Positions 5,912 to 12,799 of a stretch of DNA of 15,270 bases are shown piece after piece (the stretch's first letter is position 1; every line of letters starts with the position of its first letter). The position numbers were made by a program, and so were the translations under genes. Below the pieces are notes generated by a model. It made no database searches. It had not been told where the DNA came from and saw only the letters and a program-made list of their open reading frames with translations. The stretch comes from an uncultured Collinsella sp. (GTDB lineage Bacteria; Actinomycetota; Coriobacteriia; Coriobacteriales; Coriobacteriaceae), in contig CAAEEB010000053.1 in the NCBI GenBank assembly GCA_900754745.1, forward strand, positions 1 through 15,270, read 5' to 3'.

Positions 5912-6190
5912 ATGAGCGATTCAATGGAAGTCGTGCATCGGCTCGAGCGCGAGATGGCAGACCGAGCCTCCGCAGTTGAGAAGGTCGACATCTTTAAGGC
6001 TCAGTTCAATCAAGCCATCAAGGCCTTCATGGCCGCCGACGAGGCGGTCCGCAGCCTTAACGACCATGACAGCATCGTTGACACTCAGATCGCCAACGCC
6101 ATCGACGAGCATCTTCGCGCCATCGACAGGCTCTGCCGTTTCGGCATCGACGGTGGTTTCGGTAAGAAGCATCCGGTTAAGGAGTACTAG
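5912..6190 (+). CDS. Small helical hypothetical protein
   Basis: A 92-residue protein of unknown function. It is rich in Ala, Asp, Glu and Ile with almost no prolines until the C-terminus, and reads as two or three amphipathic helices (for example MEVVHRLEREMADRASAVEK and IDEHLRAIDRLCRFGIDG). No signal peptide, membrane helix or known motif is visible. The ATG at 5912 is preceded by a purine-rich GGAAAGGA at normal spacing, and codon composition is like the GC-rich neighbours. It stands alone on the plus strand, behind a structured leader and before a large hairpin at 6223-6285. It may be an element maintenance or regulatory factor, but that is a guess from location only. Confidence 0.6.
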   Translation: MSDSMEVVHRLEREMADRASAVEKVDIFKAQFNQAIKAFMAADEAVRSLNDHDSIVDTQIANAIDEHLRAIDRLCRFGIDGGFGKKHPVKEY

Positions 6191-6222
6191 CCTTCCGCAT
6201 GGCCATGGAAGTAAAGTAGAAG

Positions 6223-6285
6223 AGGGTCGAATCCGAAGCAGCTCCCGGACAATCGGCGTCCGGCCAGACACTTCGGTTCGACCCT
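6223..6285. terminator. Large two-part hairpin, probable bidirectional terminator
   Basis: AGGGTCGAATCCGAAG (6223-6238) pairs with CTTCGGTTCGACCCT (6271-6285), one bulged base, enclosing an inner hairpin CCGGAC/GTCCGG. On the plus strand it is followed by TTCTTCC, and on the minus strand by a similar pyrimidine-rich run, so it could end both the small helical gene and the leftward ABC operon. The stem is unusually long for a terminator. Confidence 0.5.
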
Positions 6286-6347
6286 TTCTTCCAGGATTCT
6301 GTAACAGCTGATTGAATTGCAACGCGCTAGGGCAGGACAGTTCAAAA

Positions 6348-6557
6348 CTAGCGGGGCGTGTCGCCGCGCGAGTAGTCACCGCGATCGACGACGCGATCGT
6401 CCATCTGTCGCGACACGGCGCTACCGCCGTGCGCCTGGCCGGTGGCGCGGACGCGGTCGTCACCGGCATCGGGAACGGAGCCGGCATAGCGGTTGCGAAT
6501 CTCCCTTGCGTAACCGCGGCGCGCAAGGAGCTCGTCGCGAACCGCGGGATCTTCGAG
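6348..6557 (-). pseudogene. GC-rich C-terminal remnant of a larger protein
   Basis: Directly after the stop of the anchored-protein gene (6560-6558), the same minus-strand frame stays open for 69 codons to TAG 6350-6348. It has no usable start at its beginning. It reads as a normal hydrophilic protein tail: a helix with DELLARRGYAREIRNRY, then a disordered-looking Asp/Arg/Gly-rich end (SRQMDDRVVDRGDYSRGDTPR without the first residue or so). The segment is clearly GC-richer than the gene upstream of it. I read it as the surviving 3' end of a gene, possibly of a conjugation or mobilisation protein, cut when the ABC cluster arrived. The complementary plus-strand frame (6312-6578) is also open and is the main alternative. 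Confidence 0.35.
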
Positions 6558-7217
6558 CTACTTCACTTCAAACCTTAAGAGCCTTCTCTCTGGCAGATCG
6601 GTCATCTTCATCGTATAAGTCCCAGGAAAAGCCTTCTCAAAACGGACGGTCTCGTAACCTTCGAAATAGTCGTTGGTGTTTTGCATCATGAATGGGACGA
6701 GCAACTCGTTCTCCGCCCCAACCTGTACAGCAAACGCAGCAGAGCCGCCCAGAGCCGGCATTGCCTGCGTTATCAGATCGGTATTGACCACAAAGTCATA
6801 GTTTGGCGCAGACTCCGGCACCAAATGCCAAACATACGTTTTGATTCCGCCTTCGACATTGTCCTTATTCCTGACACGCATCTTTACGGCGATAACACAC
6901 GTGATGTCGGCGTCCTTCAATTTCGTTTTCGTATCCACGATGCCATATTTTGAATAATCATCATGCGCACGCTTGAGATACTCGCGCGGCGTGAGCAGCT
7001 CTGCCCCGTCTATGCAAAACGAATACCCGTCAGTCGCCACATCCTTCGACCCCAGAAACGCCCCATCCATCGAGAGCCATTCGCCCTCCGCATAATATTT
7101 CTCAGGAATGACCGTCCGGTTCCCGTTAACGACGCTCACCCTCATGCCCGCAAGGCCGGTAGCAGCACAGCCGAAAAGAGCAAGCACCGCCCTTCTTGTC
7201 CACAGGGTCTTCTTCAT
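6558..7217 (-). CDS. Membrane-anchored extracytoplasmic protein of the ABC operon
   Basis: A 219-residue protein with a basic start (MKKTLWTRRA), one hydrophobic segment (about residues 9-25) and a soluble remainder that is probably outside the cell. The mature part looks beta-rich. It has EGEWLSMDGAFLGSKDVATD followed by GYSFCIDGAELLTPREYL, then VIAVKMRVRNKDN. I associate this pattern with DUF5028-like proteins, which occur with small ABC transporter operons. That label is from memory and unverified. It is the last gene of the operon. The ATG at 7217 is my choice, but a GTG at 7226 overlapping the ATPase stop (GTGA) is also possible. A role in immunity, cargo handling or transporter assembly would fit its position. 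Confidence 0.65.
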   Translation of the reverse strand: MKKTLWTRRAVLALFGCAATGLAGMRVSVVNGNRTVIPEKYYAEGEWLSMDGAFLGSKDVATDGYSFCIDGAELLTPREYLKRAHDDYSKYGIVDTKTKLKDADITCVIAVKMRVRNKDNVEGGIKTYVWHLVPESAPNYDFVVNTDLITQAMPALGGSAAFAVQVGAENELLVPFMMQNTNDYFEGYETVRFEKAFPGTYTMKMTDLPERRLLRFEVK

Positions 7218-7222
7218 CGCGC

Positions 7223-7867
7223 TCACGACCTTTCCCGAACTTTCACAACGGCACCGTCGCGCATGCAGTAAACCCGATCGGCCAGCTCCTCGAGCACCTC
7301 TCCGTCATGGCTGGACAGAATAACCTCGCGACCCGTTGATGCCGCCATCGCCACAACGCGCTTGAGTATTTCCACGCCCGCTTCGTCGAGGGCATTTGTT
7401 GGCTCATCGAGAACAAGTAGCTTCGGCTTTTCCATAATTGCCGCAGCTATCCCCAGACGTTGCTTCATCCCAAGCGAGTATGCTCGGAACTTCTTTTTTT
7501 CGTCTGCATCGAGCCCCACGAGCCGCAGGGCAGAGCGAATGTCCTCGGGGGTGGCAACGCCCTTGATCTGAGCGATGAGCTCCAAATTATCGTAGCCAGA
7601 CAGATATCCCAAAAAGGAAGGCGCCTCGATCAACATCCCCAGACTCGGCGGGAACGAGATGTCCACCCCAAGCCTTTGGCCATCGATAGAGATTTCGCCT
7701 TCGGTAGGCTTGATCAATCCGCAGACCGCTCGCATAAGCATGGTCTTACCCGAACCGTTTATCCCCTGAAGCCCAACCACAGTCCCAGGGTCAACCTCGA
7801 TGGACACGTTGCGCAGAACATCGTTTTTGCCCATGCGCTTCGATACGTCCCTAACGATCACGCTCAT
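7223..7867 (-). CDS. ABC transporter ATP-binding protein
   Basis: A 214-residue ABC ATPase, short but complete. Walker A is GINGSGKT (residues 35-42). The signature motif appears as SLGMKQRLGIA, an LGMKQ variant common in ABC-2 type exporters of the CcmA class. Walker B with the catalytic Glu is LLVLDEPTNALD, and the switch His is in SSHDGEVLE. It would power the two permeases encoded just upstream. The start ATG at 7867 overlaps the permease stop (ATGA). An upstream in-frame start at 7930 would lie inside the permease gene and is rejected. Transporters of this class export or remove peptides, antibiotics and lipids. Confidence 0.93.
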   Translation of the reverse strand: MSVIVRDVSKRMGKNDVLRNVSIEVDPGTVVGLQGINGSGKTMLMRAVCGLIKPTEGEISIDGQRLGVDISFPPSLGMLIEAPSFLGYLSGYDNLELIAQIKGVATPEDIRSALRLVGLDADEKKKFRAYSLGMKQRLGIAAAIMEKPKLLVLDEPTNALDEAGVEILKRVVAMAASTGREVILSSHDGEVLEELADRVYCMRDGAVVKVRERS

Positions 7868-8700
7868 ATCTTGTCCCCCTTTTCTATAAGGTCGGCCCTT
7901 CGAAACCACAGTCCACCCAGCGATAGACATAACGACATAAGCCCAATTGATGACAAGACGCTCGAGCCCGCCGCGATTCCCTCTTTGACAATTCCGCCCC
8001 AGCGCAACAGCATCAAGGCGTTACCCAATAGCGCCCAATGTCGTGCATATGCCGAGCAGATCAGGTAGCTCATTAAAACCACAAACGAGACTGACGGCCC
8101 AAGCACAAACCCAACCGCCGCCTGCGCAAACGCAAGCGCCTCAAAAGCAAATAAGAGACCTATGAAAAACGGCAGCGCATCTGCCTCGGCAGCTTTGAGA
8201 AACCACGGCGCCAAATTAGCCAGCTGAAGCGACTCGCCATGAATGACCGCGCTGAACGAGGAGCTCACCACCAAGCTCCAAATCACAACAGAGCAAACCA
8301 CCACGAGCAGTGAAAATGCCGTTACCGCCGCCACTGAGATAAAACGCGAGGCCCACCAAAGGGTTCTTGCCCGGCATCGAACAAGTGCTTGTAAACCAAG
8401 CCCGTGCAACGATTCGGTCGGATAATCGAGTGTTGTATAGAGAATAAGCAGAATGAGGAATAGCCACCCTAACGGAGGCACAAACATGACCCCGGGCCTA
8501 GGCTCAAACGGAGCAGATCCGGCAAACACGAGCGCAAGATTATCCGCAAACCCCAAGGTATCCGTCCTGACCCCATACACAGAAGACAATCCGTAGGCGT
8601 ACACCAAGTTCGCAACGGTCACTGCCGCAACCGCAATAAAAGTAACGATGTTCTTCTTCAAAACGGTCCTCAGGTCCGCAGCGACCAGCCTAAACAGCAT
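7864..8700 (-). CDS. ABC-2 type permease, second membrane subunit
   Basis: A 278-residue membrane protein with about six hydrophobic helices (for example IVTFIAVAAVTVANLVYAYG near residue 18, WLFLILLILYTTLDY near 78, and ALPFFIGLLFAFEALAFAQA near 177). The first helix is followed by a longer polar stretch, the usual ABC-2 layout. The ATG at 8700 overlaps the stop of the preceding permease gene (TGATG), and its own stop overlaps the ATPase start. Sequence similarity to the other permease is not obvious, so the two probably form a heterodimer with the ATPase. I cannot tell direction of transport from sequence, but export is the rule for this type. Confidence 0.8.
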   Translation of the reverse strand: MLFRLVAADLRTVLKKNIVTFIAVAAVTVANLVYAYGLSSVYGVRTDTLGFADNLALVFAGSAPFEPRPGVMFVPPLGWLFLILLILYTTLDYPTESLHGLGLQALVRCRARTLWWASRFISVAAVTAFSLLVVVCSVVIWSLVVSSSFSAVIHGESLQLANLAPWFLKAAEADALPFFIGLLFAFEALAFAQAAVGFVLGPSVSFVVLMSYLICSAYARHWALLGNALMLLRWGGIVKEGIAAGSSVLSSIGLMSLCLSLGGLWFRRADLIEKGDKI

Positions 8701-9581
8701 CAGACCACCTCGCGCCTTTTTAAGAATCTCGCGGAAATCAAAGAAAAGACGAACAGCAAAATGATTTCCGCAAACCCCGCTCGAATGTCGGGCCAGTTAT
8801 TTAGTGATTCCGACCTGATGCTGTTAAGAATGTTGCAGTTAAAGCCGACGCATGAAAGGACGCTAAAAATCCAGTCGTTAACAAAATGCCATGCAACCAT
8901 AATCAGATATGGAACGACCATCGCCTTGATTCTGCTGCGAAACACAACCGACAGACCGGTCACGGCCATGGATAGAACCCCCAGCGCCACTGCATCGAAC
9001 AGCGTATAAACCAGCACGTATAACAGAGGCCGGGAATAAAACAGGCCAGAAAAATAGCTATGCAGATAGAGTCCGACGTAAGTCGATTCGTCGACTCGGG
9101 GGAGATACGCGGGAAACAGCATGGAGACAATCAGAAAGTTCACGAGTAGCGGAATAGCCGTGACCGCAAACGCAGAGAGGAAAGCAGACAGCATCTTCAC
9201 GTTCACATATGCATTTCTAGAAACACGCGTGCAGATCTGTGCCTCGTAACCGCTCAAACGCTCGGACAGGCATGACCACGACCCGGCCAACATGGCAAGC
9301 AACGGCAGCGCATAGAAAAACACCGACGCTAGCAACGGCGCGTTCGCGCTCACAACGATCCAGTTACCAAAGCTACTTTCACGCGTTTGGCCGAGGTATG
9401 TCTGAGACTGCAGACCAATGCCGTAGCCAAAAGATAACAGCTGCTTGCGCTCGGCCTCGAGTGTCCACCACGCCTCGATGGCAGCTGCCATCGAAATGGC
9501 AGTCGCCAAAATAAGAGCCAACGCAAATATAGGATTGCCAAATATCTTGGACAGCTCGTGCCGTATTAGATTTCTATTCAA
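8700..9581 (-). CDS. ABC-2 type permease, first membrane subunit
   Basis: A 293-residue membrane protein with about six helices: one near residues 16-35, then a polar probably external segment (about 36-80, LEAERKQLLSFGYGIGLQSQ), then five more (for example LASVFFYALPLLAMLAGSW, AFAVTAIPLLVNFLIVSMLF, ALGVLSMAVTGLSVVF). The start appears to be TTG at 9581, with GGAGG 10 nt upstream. No ATG or GTG is available because an in-frame TGA lies two codons further up, and the sequence MNRNLIRHELSKIFGNPIFA aligns well with typical ABC-2 N-termini. A rare start and a loose spacing may lower its translation. It is separated from the secreted-protein gene by a strong hairpin. Confidence 0.8.
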   Translation of the reverse strand: MNRNLIRHELSKIFGNPIFALALILATAISMAAAIEAWWTLEAERKQLLSFGYGIGLQSQTYLGQTRESSFGNWIVVSANAPLLASVFFYALPLLAMLAGSWSCLSERLSGYEAQICTRVSRNAYVNVKMLSAFLSAFAVTAIPLLVNFLIVSMLFPAYLPRVDESTYVGLYLHSYFSGLFYSRPLLYVLVYTLFDAVALGVLSMAVTGLSVVFRSRIKAMVVPYLIMVAWHFVNDWIFSVLSCVGFNCNILNSIRSESLNNWPDIRAGFAEIILLFVFSLISARFLKRREVV

Positions 9582-9600
9582 CTGTCATCATCCTCCCTTC

Positions 9601-9632
9601 GGTCGGGCCGAGCGGCAACGCTCGGCCCGACC
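9601..9632 (-). promoter_or_regulatory. Strong 14-bp hairpin between secreted-protein gene and ABC genes
   Basis: GGTCGGGCCGAGCG (9601-9614) and its exact reverse complement (9619-9632) flank GCAA. In the leftward transcript it follows the stop of the secreted-protein gene by about 28 nt and precedes the TTG start of the first permease by about 19 nt, with GGAGG in between. No T run follows, so it is more likely an mRNA stabiliser, processing site or partial attenuator than a full terminator. Such elements typically let a structural gene be expressed above its transporter. Confidence 0.7.
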
Positions 9633-9660
9633 CTAATCACAACAAGAAGCTGAGGATTGG

Positions 9661-10173
9661 CTAGGAGGGAAGTTTGTTAAAATGGCCCCAGCAATCGGGG
9701 CTCCACTTTCCATAGACCGTGCCGTATCCGGACTCGGCCCATGCGGTCAGACGAGCATGACTGCGTTTGTTCTCACGGACGAGGTTGTATATCTCCCATT
9801 CATGCTCATGGTTGGAGCGATACACGCCCTGCGTGCAATTCATGTTGCCCGTTCCTCTATTGTCATAGGCACCGTCCACGTACAAACGTAACGGCTTTCC
9901 CGAATAGCCCATAATCCAAATGTAAACTGAAGATGAGTCGTGCTTCGAGCGATAGCCAGTTGCGCTCGTGCCAGAACATTGAAAAGCGAAATCTGTATCC
10001 TTGTTGTTCTTACATGTGGCAATTCCGGCATCTGCGCTTTGCGAAATGCTCGAAACCTGGGAAGTGTCGAACTCCTCTTGAGCAAATGATGCGGCAGGTG
10101 CACCCATCGACAAGCCCGCAACAATCGCCAAGCCGACTCCGATTCGAGCAATAGCGCTCCTTGGCTTAATCAT
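9661..10173 (-). CDS. Sec-exported small protein with four cysteines
   Basis: A 170-residue precursor. The signal peptide is clear: basic start MIKPRSAIAR, hydrophobic core, and a likely cleavage after ASFA near residue 31. The mature part, about 139 residues, has four cysteines (54, 66, 113, 161), enough for two disulfides, and is rich in Tyr, Trp, Ser and Gly. The motifs SSVYIWIMGYSGKPLRLYVD and a C-terminal YGKWSPDCW recall DUF2712-like small secreted proteins, which I remember as neighbours of ABC operons. It is not a clear member of the lactococcin-972 family. The ATG at 10173 has GGAG 6 nt upstream. The TTG at 10185 overlaps that site and is rejected. It sits between the regulator and the transporter and is probably the operon's product: a bacteriocin-like, signal or surface protein. 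Confidence 0.75.
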   Translation of the reverse strand: MIKPRSAIARIGVGLAIVAGLSMGAPAASFAQEEFDTSQVSSISQSADAGIATCKNNKDTDFAFQCSGTSATGYRSKHDSSSVYIWIMGYSGKPLRLYVDGAYDNRGTGNMNCTQGVYRSNHEHEWEIYNLVRENKRSHARLTAWAESGYGTVYGKWSPDCWGHFNKLPS

Positions 10174-10202
10174 GGCCTTCTCCAATCAAAAGCGGTTAAC
10201 AA

Positions 10203-10214
10203 TGCGTCGACGCA
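10203..10214. promoter_or_regulatory. Perfect 12-bp palindrome before the secreted-protein gene
   Basis: TGCGTCGACGCA lies 30 bp before the start codon of the secreted-protein gene, in the gap after the regulator gene. It is adjacent to CGGTTAAC (10193-10200), an 8-mer that recurs upstream of the regulator at 12498-12505. A candidate binding site for the operon's regulator. No convincing -10/-35 pair is visible here. Confidence 0.35.
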
Positions 10215-10282
10215 CGGCAACCTTTGCATGAATAGAGAAAGATGTCTGTAAACACCCGCTATTGAGTTGATCGCTCAGGCGT

Positions 10283-12424
10283 TTACACGTTATCTACCCG
10301 TGATAATAATGAAATAAGCTCCGCTTTGTTCTTGATCCTCAACTGGCGGTAAGAAGCAGACCGCAGTGCTTGCACCGTAGATGCAGCGTAACCGACATCC
10401 TCCGCAATAGCCTTTGTCGTTGCGCCCTCTGCCGTCATCAGCAAGATTTGCGACTGAACATCGGAAAGGGAGCGCGACGTAAGCAGAGCCAGTTGGCGCA
10501 CGCGGGCCGTTTCGGTGGACCCGTTCGCGCGGTACTCCAAGACAGCCTTCTCGTCCTCAACCGAGCGGGCGAGCGCGATGTGCGTGACGAACATGGGCAC
10601 AGACCAGCAGACGATCACCGTTGCCACGACGACATTGACAGCCGAACTTTGCCCCAGCAACGACGCAAGGAACAACGGCTCGAAAACCATTAGATCCTGC
10701 GCCATGCTGAGCAAGACAACCCAAACAGGAGCCGTCACCCCAAAGCAAAGCATCCATACCCCGAGCATTTTGCGCTGCGGACAGCTTCCCAGCACTATAT
10801 ATGTGAGCAGCATCCCCGTCAGTACCGCAAGTCCATGAATTCGCCCCCTACTGGCTGCATAGATTAAAGCAGCCACACCTATCGAAACCAATGGCGCGAT
10901 AGCCCGAGTATGGGTATGGACCTTAAACGGGCACAGCTTAACGGCGAGCGAAGCCATAGACGCTATGCCGCAAAACAGGACCGGCACAGCCATCAACGGA
11001 TCGCGTACGCACCTCCATGCCGCGATATAGACAAAAGACCATTCCAAAGCAGACAGTATCGCCCACACGCACGGGCTTCCGAGCCCGATCGCCCCATCCG
11101 CTCCATCCAGATCGTCCCCGCGCTTCGGTTTTCTACCCGCGCTGCACAGCGACAGAAGCAGCCCGAGACCCAATGTATAGCTTGCAAGAGAAAAGGCGAT
11201 TGCATGCGTAACACCGGACCCCCAATCGCTATCCGCCATTACCAAGGGGCCTGCCGCAAGGAGGATGAAAAATAATGTGAGCAGGTATCGAAACAGCCGG
11301 CGCGTCCGGGCTGATGCCAACATATCGTCAGCATGCCGCCGCGACAGCTCGGGCACTACAGCATCACCCTCGTCCACAAACAACGCCACGAGCTCGCGTG
11401 AGCCCGCAACCGACGCCTTCCCGTATGCTCGGTGAAGCGTTGTTCGCACCGTCGATGGCTTCGTACCCGTCTCCCTGGCAATTTCCGCCGGCGTTTTCCC
11501 TTTGAGCAGCAGTCGAACAAACTGCTCTTCTCGAGGCGACAGGGCAGGGGAAAACACCCCCGCATCGAATGGGTCGGACGTGTGAGGGGCATCCGAATTG
11601 TTGTCCCGTTTCTCCCTTAGCAATGTGTATACGAAGGCGGCAACAGCAATAGCGGACCCCATCGACAGTGATGCAATGACCGTGGCACCGCTTGCAAAAT
11701 ATGCCACCTCGACAGCCGGAACAAGGCCAATGGGAACTGCTACGAGCACAGAACGGGCAAACACGTTGCCCTGCCCCCGACCAAAGGCGCGGGGACAGCA
11801 AAGCAGCGGGACCGCAGCCAATACGAGATAGACCAGAGGAATTAAAAGCACGATGCCAATTGATGCGGCCGTTACAGAGGGCATCCCCCATGGCTCGGGA
11901 ACGACTCTCCATGAAACTCGACAGCAAAACAGCAGGCAAGACAGGACAACTATTGTTTCTGCAAAAAGCGCGCTCTGCGATCGGCGGGTCCCCCTTTCGC
12001 CGTCCCGCGCCGCCCCCCGTATCAAAGGAGAGCCCGCCGTATCCCAAATTACATATGAGAGGAGCAACGACCCAGTGAAGCACAAGGCACACGAAACACC
12101 ATGCAACAACCAGATTGGTGCAAACGCGATTGGAATAGAATCTCCGCGAGCATAGAAGGCCAAGTCGGCCCATTCGGGAACCGTAGCAATAACACCAAGG
12201 AAAACACCGATAGCACCGAGATGCTTCGGCCGTCTTATTTCTCTCCCCTTGCGGAGCGCAACACCGTGACCAAACGCCGCGAGGCATGCGCCAAGGATAA
12301 CGAGCCAGGTCATTGCACCTGATGCCAAGCCGATTGAAGATGAAAACCGGTGATAAGGGGTAACCGCCATTACGATAAGCACAATGGCGCAGGCAGATGT
12401 GGCAGAACGGCGGGAAAAGAGCAT
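10283..12424 (-). CDS. Membrane-embedded regulator with two LuxR-type HTH domains
   Basis: A 713-residue protein with an ordered, duplicated build. Residues about 5-270 form a first bundle of hydrophobic helices. Residues about 292-350 form a LuxR/GerE helix-turn-helix (LSPREEQFVRLLLKGKTPAE then STVRTTLHRAYGK). Residues about 375-620 form a second membrane bundle. Residues about 650-713 form a second LuxR domain (LSDVQSQILLMTAEGATTKA then STVQALRSASYRQLRIKNKA). No receiver, kinase or autoinducer domain is visible. Coriobacteriia carry many LuxR proteins with a multi-helix N-terminus, but two complete membrane-plus-HTH units in one chain is unusual. The ATG at 12424 has GGAGG 4 nt upstream; the start 14 codons earlier lacks this. 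It probably senses an envelope or extracellular cue and controls the downstream secreted-protein and ABC genes. Confidence 0.88.
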   Translation of the reverse strand: MLFSRRSATSACAIVLIVMAVTPYHRFSSSIGLASGAMTWLVILGACLAAFGHGVALRKGREIRRPKHLGAIGVFLGVIATVPEWADLAFYARGDSIPIAFAPIWLLHGVSCALCFTGSLLLSYVIWDTAGSPLIRGAARDGERGTRRSQSALFAETIVVLSCLLFCCRVSWRVVPEPWGMPSVTAASIGIVLLIPLVYLVLAAVPLLCCPRAFGRGQGNVFARSVLVAVPIGLVPAVEVAYFASGATVIASLSMGSAIAVAAFVYTLLREKRDNNSDAPHTSDPFDAGVFSPALSPREEQFVRLLLKGKTPAEIARETGTKPSTVRTTLHRAYGKASVAGSRELVALFVDEGDAVVPELSRRHADDMLASARTRRLFRYLLTLFFILLAAGPLVMADSDWGSGVTHAIAFSLASYTLGLGLLLSLCSAGRKPKRGDDLDGADGAIGLGSPCVWAILSALEWSFVYIAAWRCVRDPLMAVPVLFCGIASMASLAVKLCPFKVHTHTRAIAPLVSIGVAALIYAASRGRIHGLAVLTGMLLTYIVLGSCPQRKMLGVWMLCFGVTAPVWVVLLSMAQDLMVFEPLFLASLLGQSSAVNVVVATVIVCWSVPMFVTHIALARSVEDEKAVLEYRANGSTETARVRQLALLTSRSLSDVQSQILLMTAEGATTKAIAEDVGYAASTVQALRSASYRQLRIKNKAELISLLSRVDNV

Positions 12425-12443
12425 ATGGCCTCCATAGCATGTC

Positions 12444-12449
12444 ATTATA
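12444..12449 (-). promoter_or_regulatory. -10 box (TATAAT) of the regulator gene
   Basis: On the minus strand a perfect TATAAT lies about 20 nt before the chosen ATG at 12424, implying a very short leader. The -35 region (about 12467-12472) is poor, suggesting dependence on an activator. Confidence 0.4.
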
Positions 12450-12598
12450 TCGCTCGATCCACTCATCTATCTCCATGCCCACACCGGCCAACATCAACGG
12501 TTAACGCATACTCCAATCCGAACCAGATCACGGGCCAATTTTCCGCAGCCCCCGCCCCAAAGCGGGATACGGTTTCCTTTTGAGCGCCGGTTCGGAAA

Positions 12599-12799
12599 AT
12601 GCATCCCGTTTTAGGCCGAAAACTGGGACGCGCGGGCAGGAGCTATGCAAAGATAGCGGCCGTTGGCCTTGCGATCGGTCTTGCAATGGCGCTGTGCGCA
12701 TCATTCGCGAAGTATAGGTCCGAGTTAAAGATTTCTGTTGTCTGGTTCATCTGCCAAATAATCGCTTGGAATATAGTCGACGTGATAACGCTTCTCTAA
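12599..12799 (+). pseudogene. Possible truncated N-terminus of an exported or membrane protein
   Basis: A 66-codon frame beginning MHPVLGRKLGRAGRSYAKIA, with a basic start and one good hydrophobic helix (AAVGLAIGLAMALCASF). The second half of the frame runs backwards through the end of the MobC-like gene and is not convincing. The real piece may be a signal anchor of about 40 residues cut off at about 12724, where the AT-richer MobC segment begins. No clear ribosome site precedes the ATG. Chance is a real possibility. Confidence 0.2.

Noticed and set aside
6271..6285. tRNA-like sequence (GGTTCGACCC, similar to a T arm)
   Set aside because: No matching acceptor, D or anticodon arms can be folded around it. 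The bases are already paired in the long hairpin.
5921..6526. 201-residue minus-strand frame
   Set aside because: It is mostly antisense to the small helical gene, Pro/Ala/Thr-rich without a motif, and runs through the large hairpin. A different phase explains 6348-6557 better.
6312..6578. 88-residue plus-strand frame in the GC-rich gap
   Set aside because: It begins in the hairpin's shadow without a ribosome site and runs into the end of the convergent gene. The minus-strand frame looks more like a protein tail. Not fully excluded.
9661..10173. Lactococcin-972-type bacteriocin assignment
   Set aside because: The precursor is too long and carries four cysteines, and its motifs do not follow that family's pattern well. 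Only the general layout with an ABC transporter is similar.
11364..12497. 377-residue minus-strand frame overlapping the regulator
   Set aside because: It is another phase of the same strand over the regulator gene, extremely Cys/Arg/Gly-rich with no domain. The regulator frame has two clear HTH domains and regular helices.
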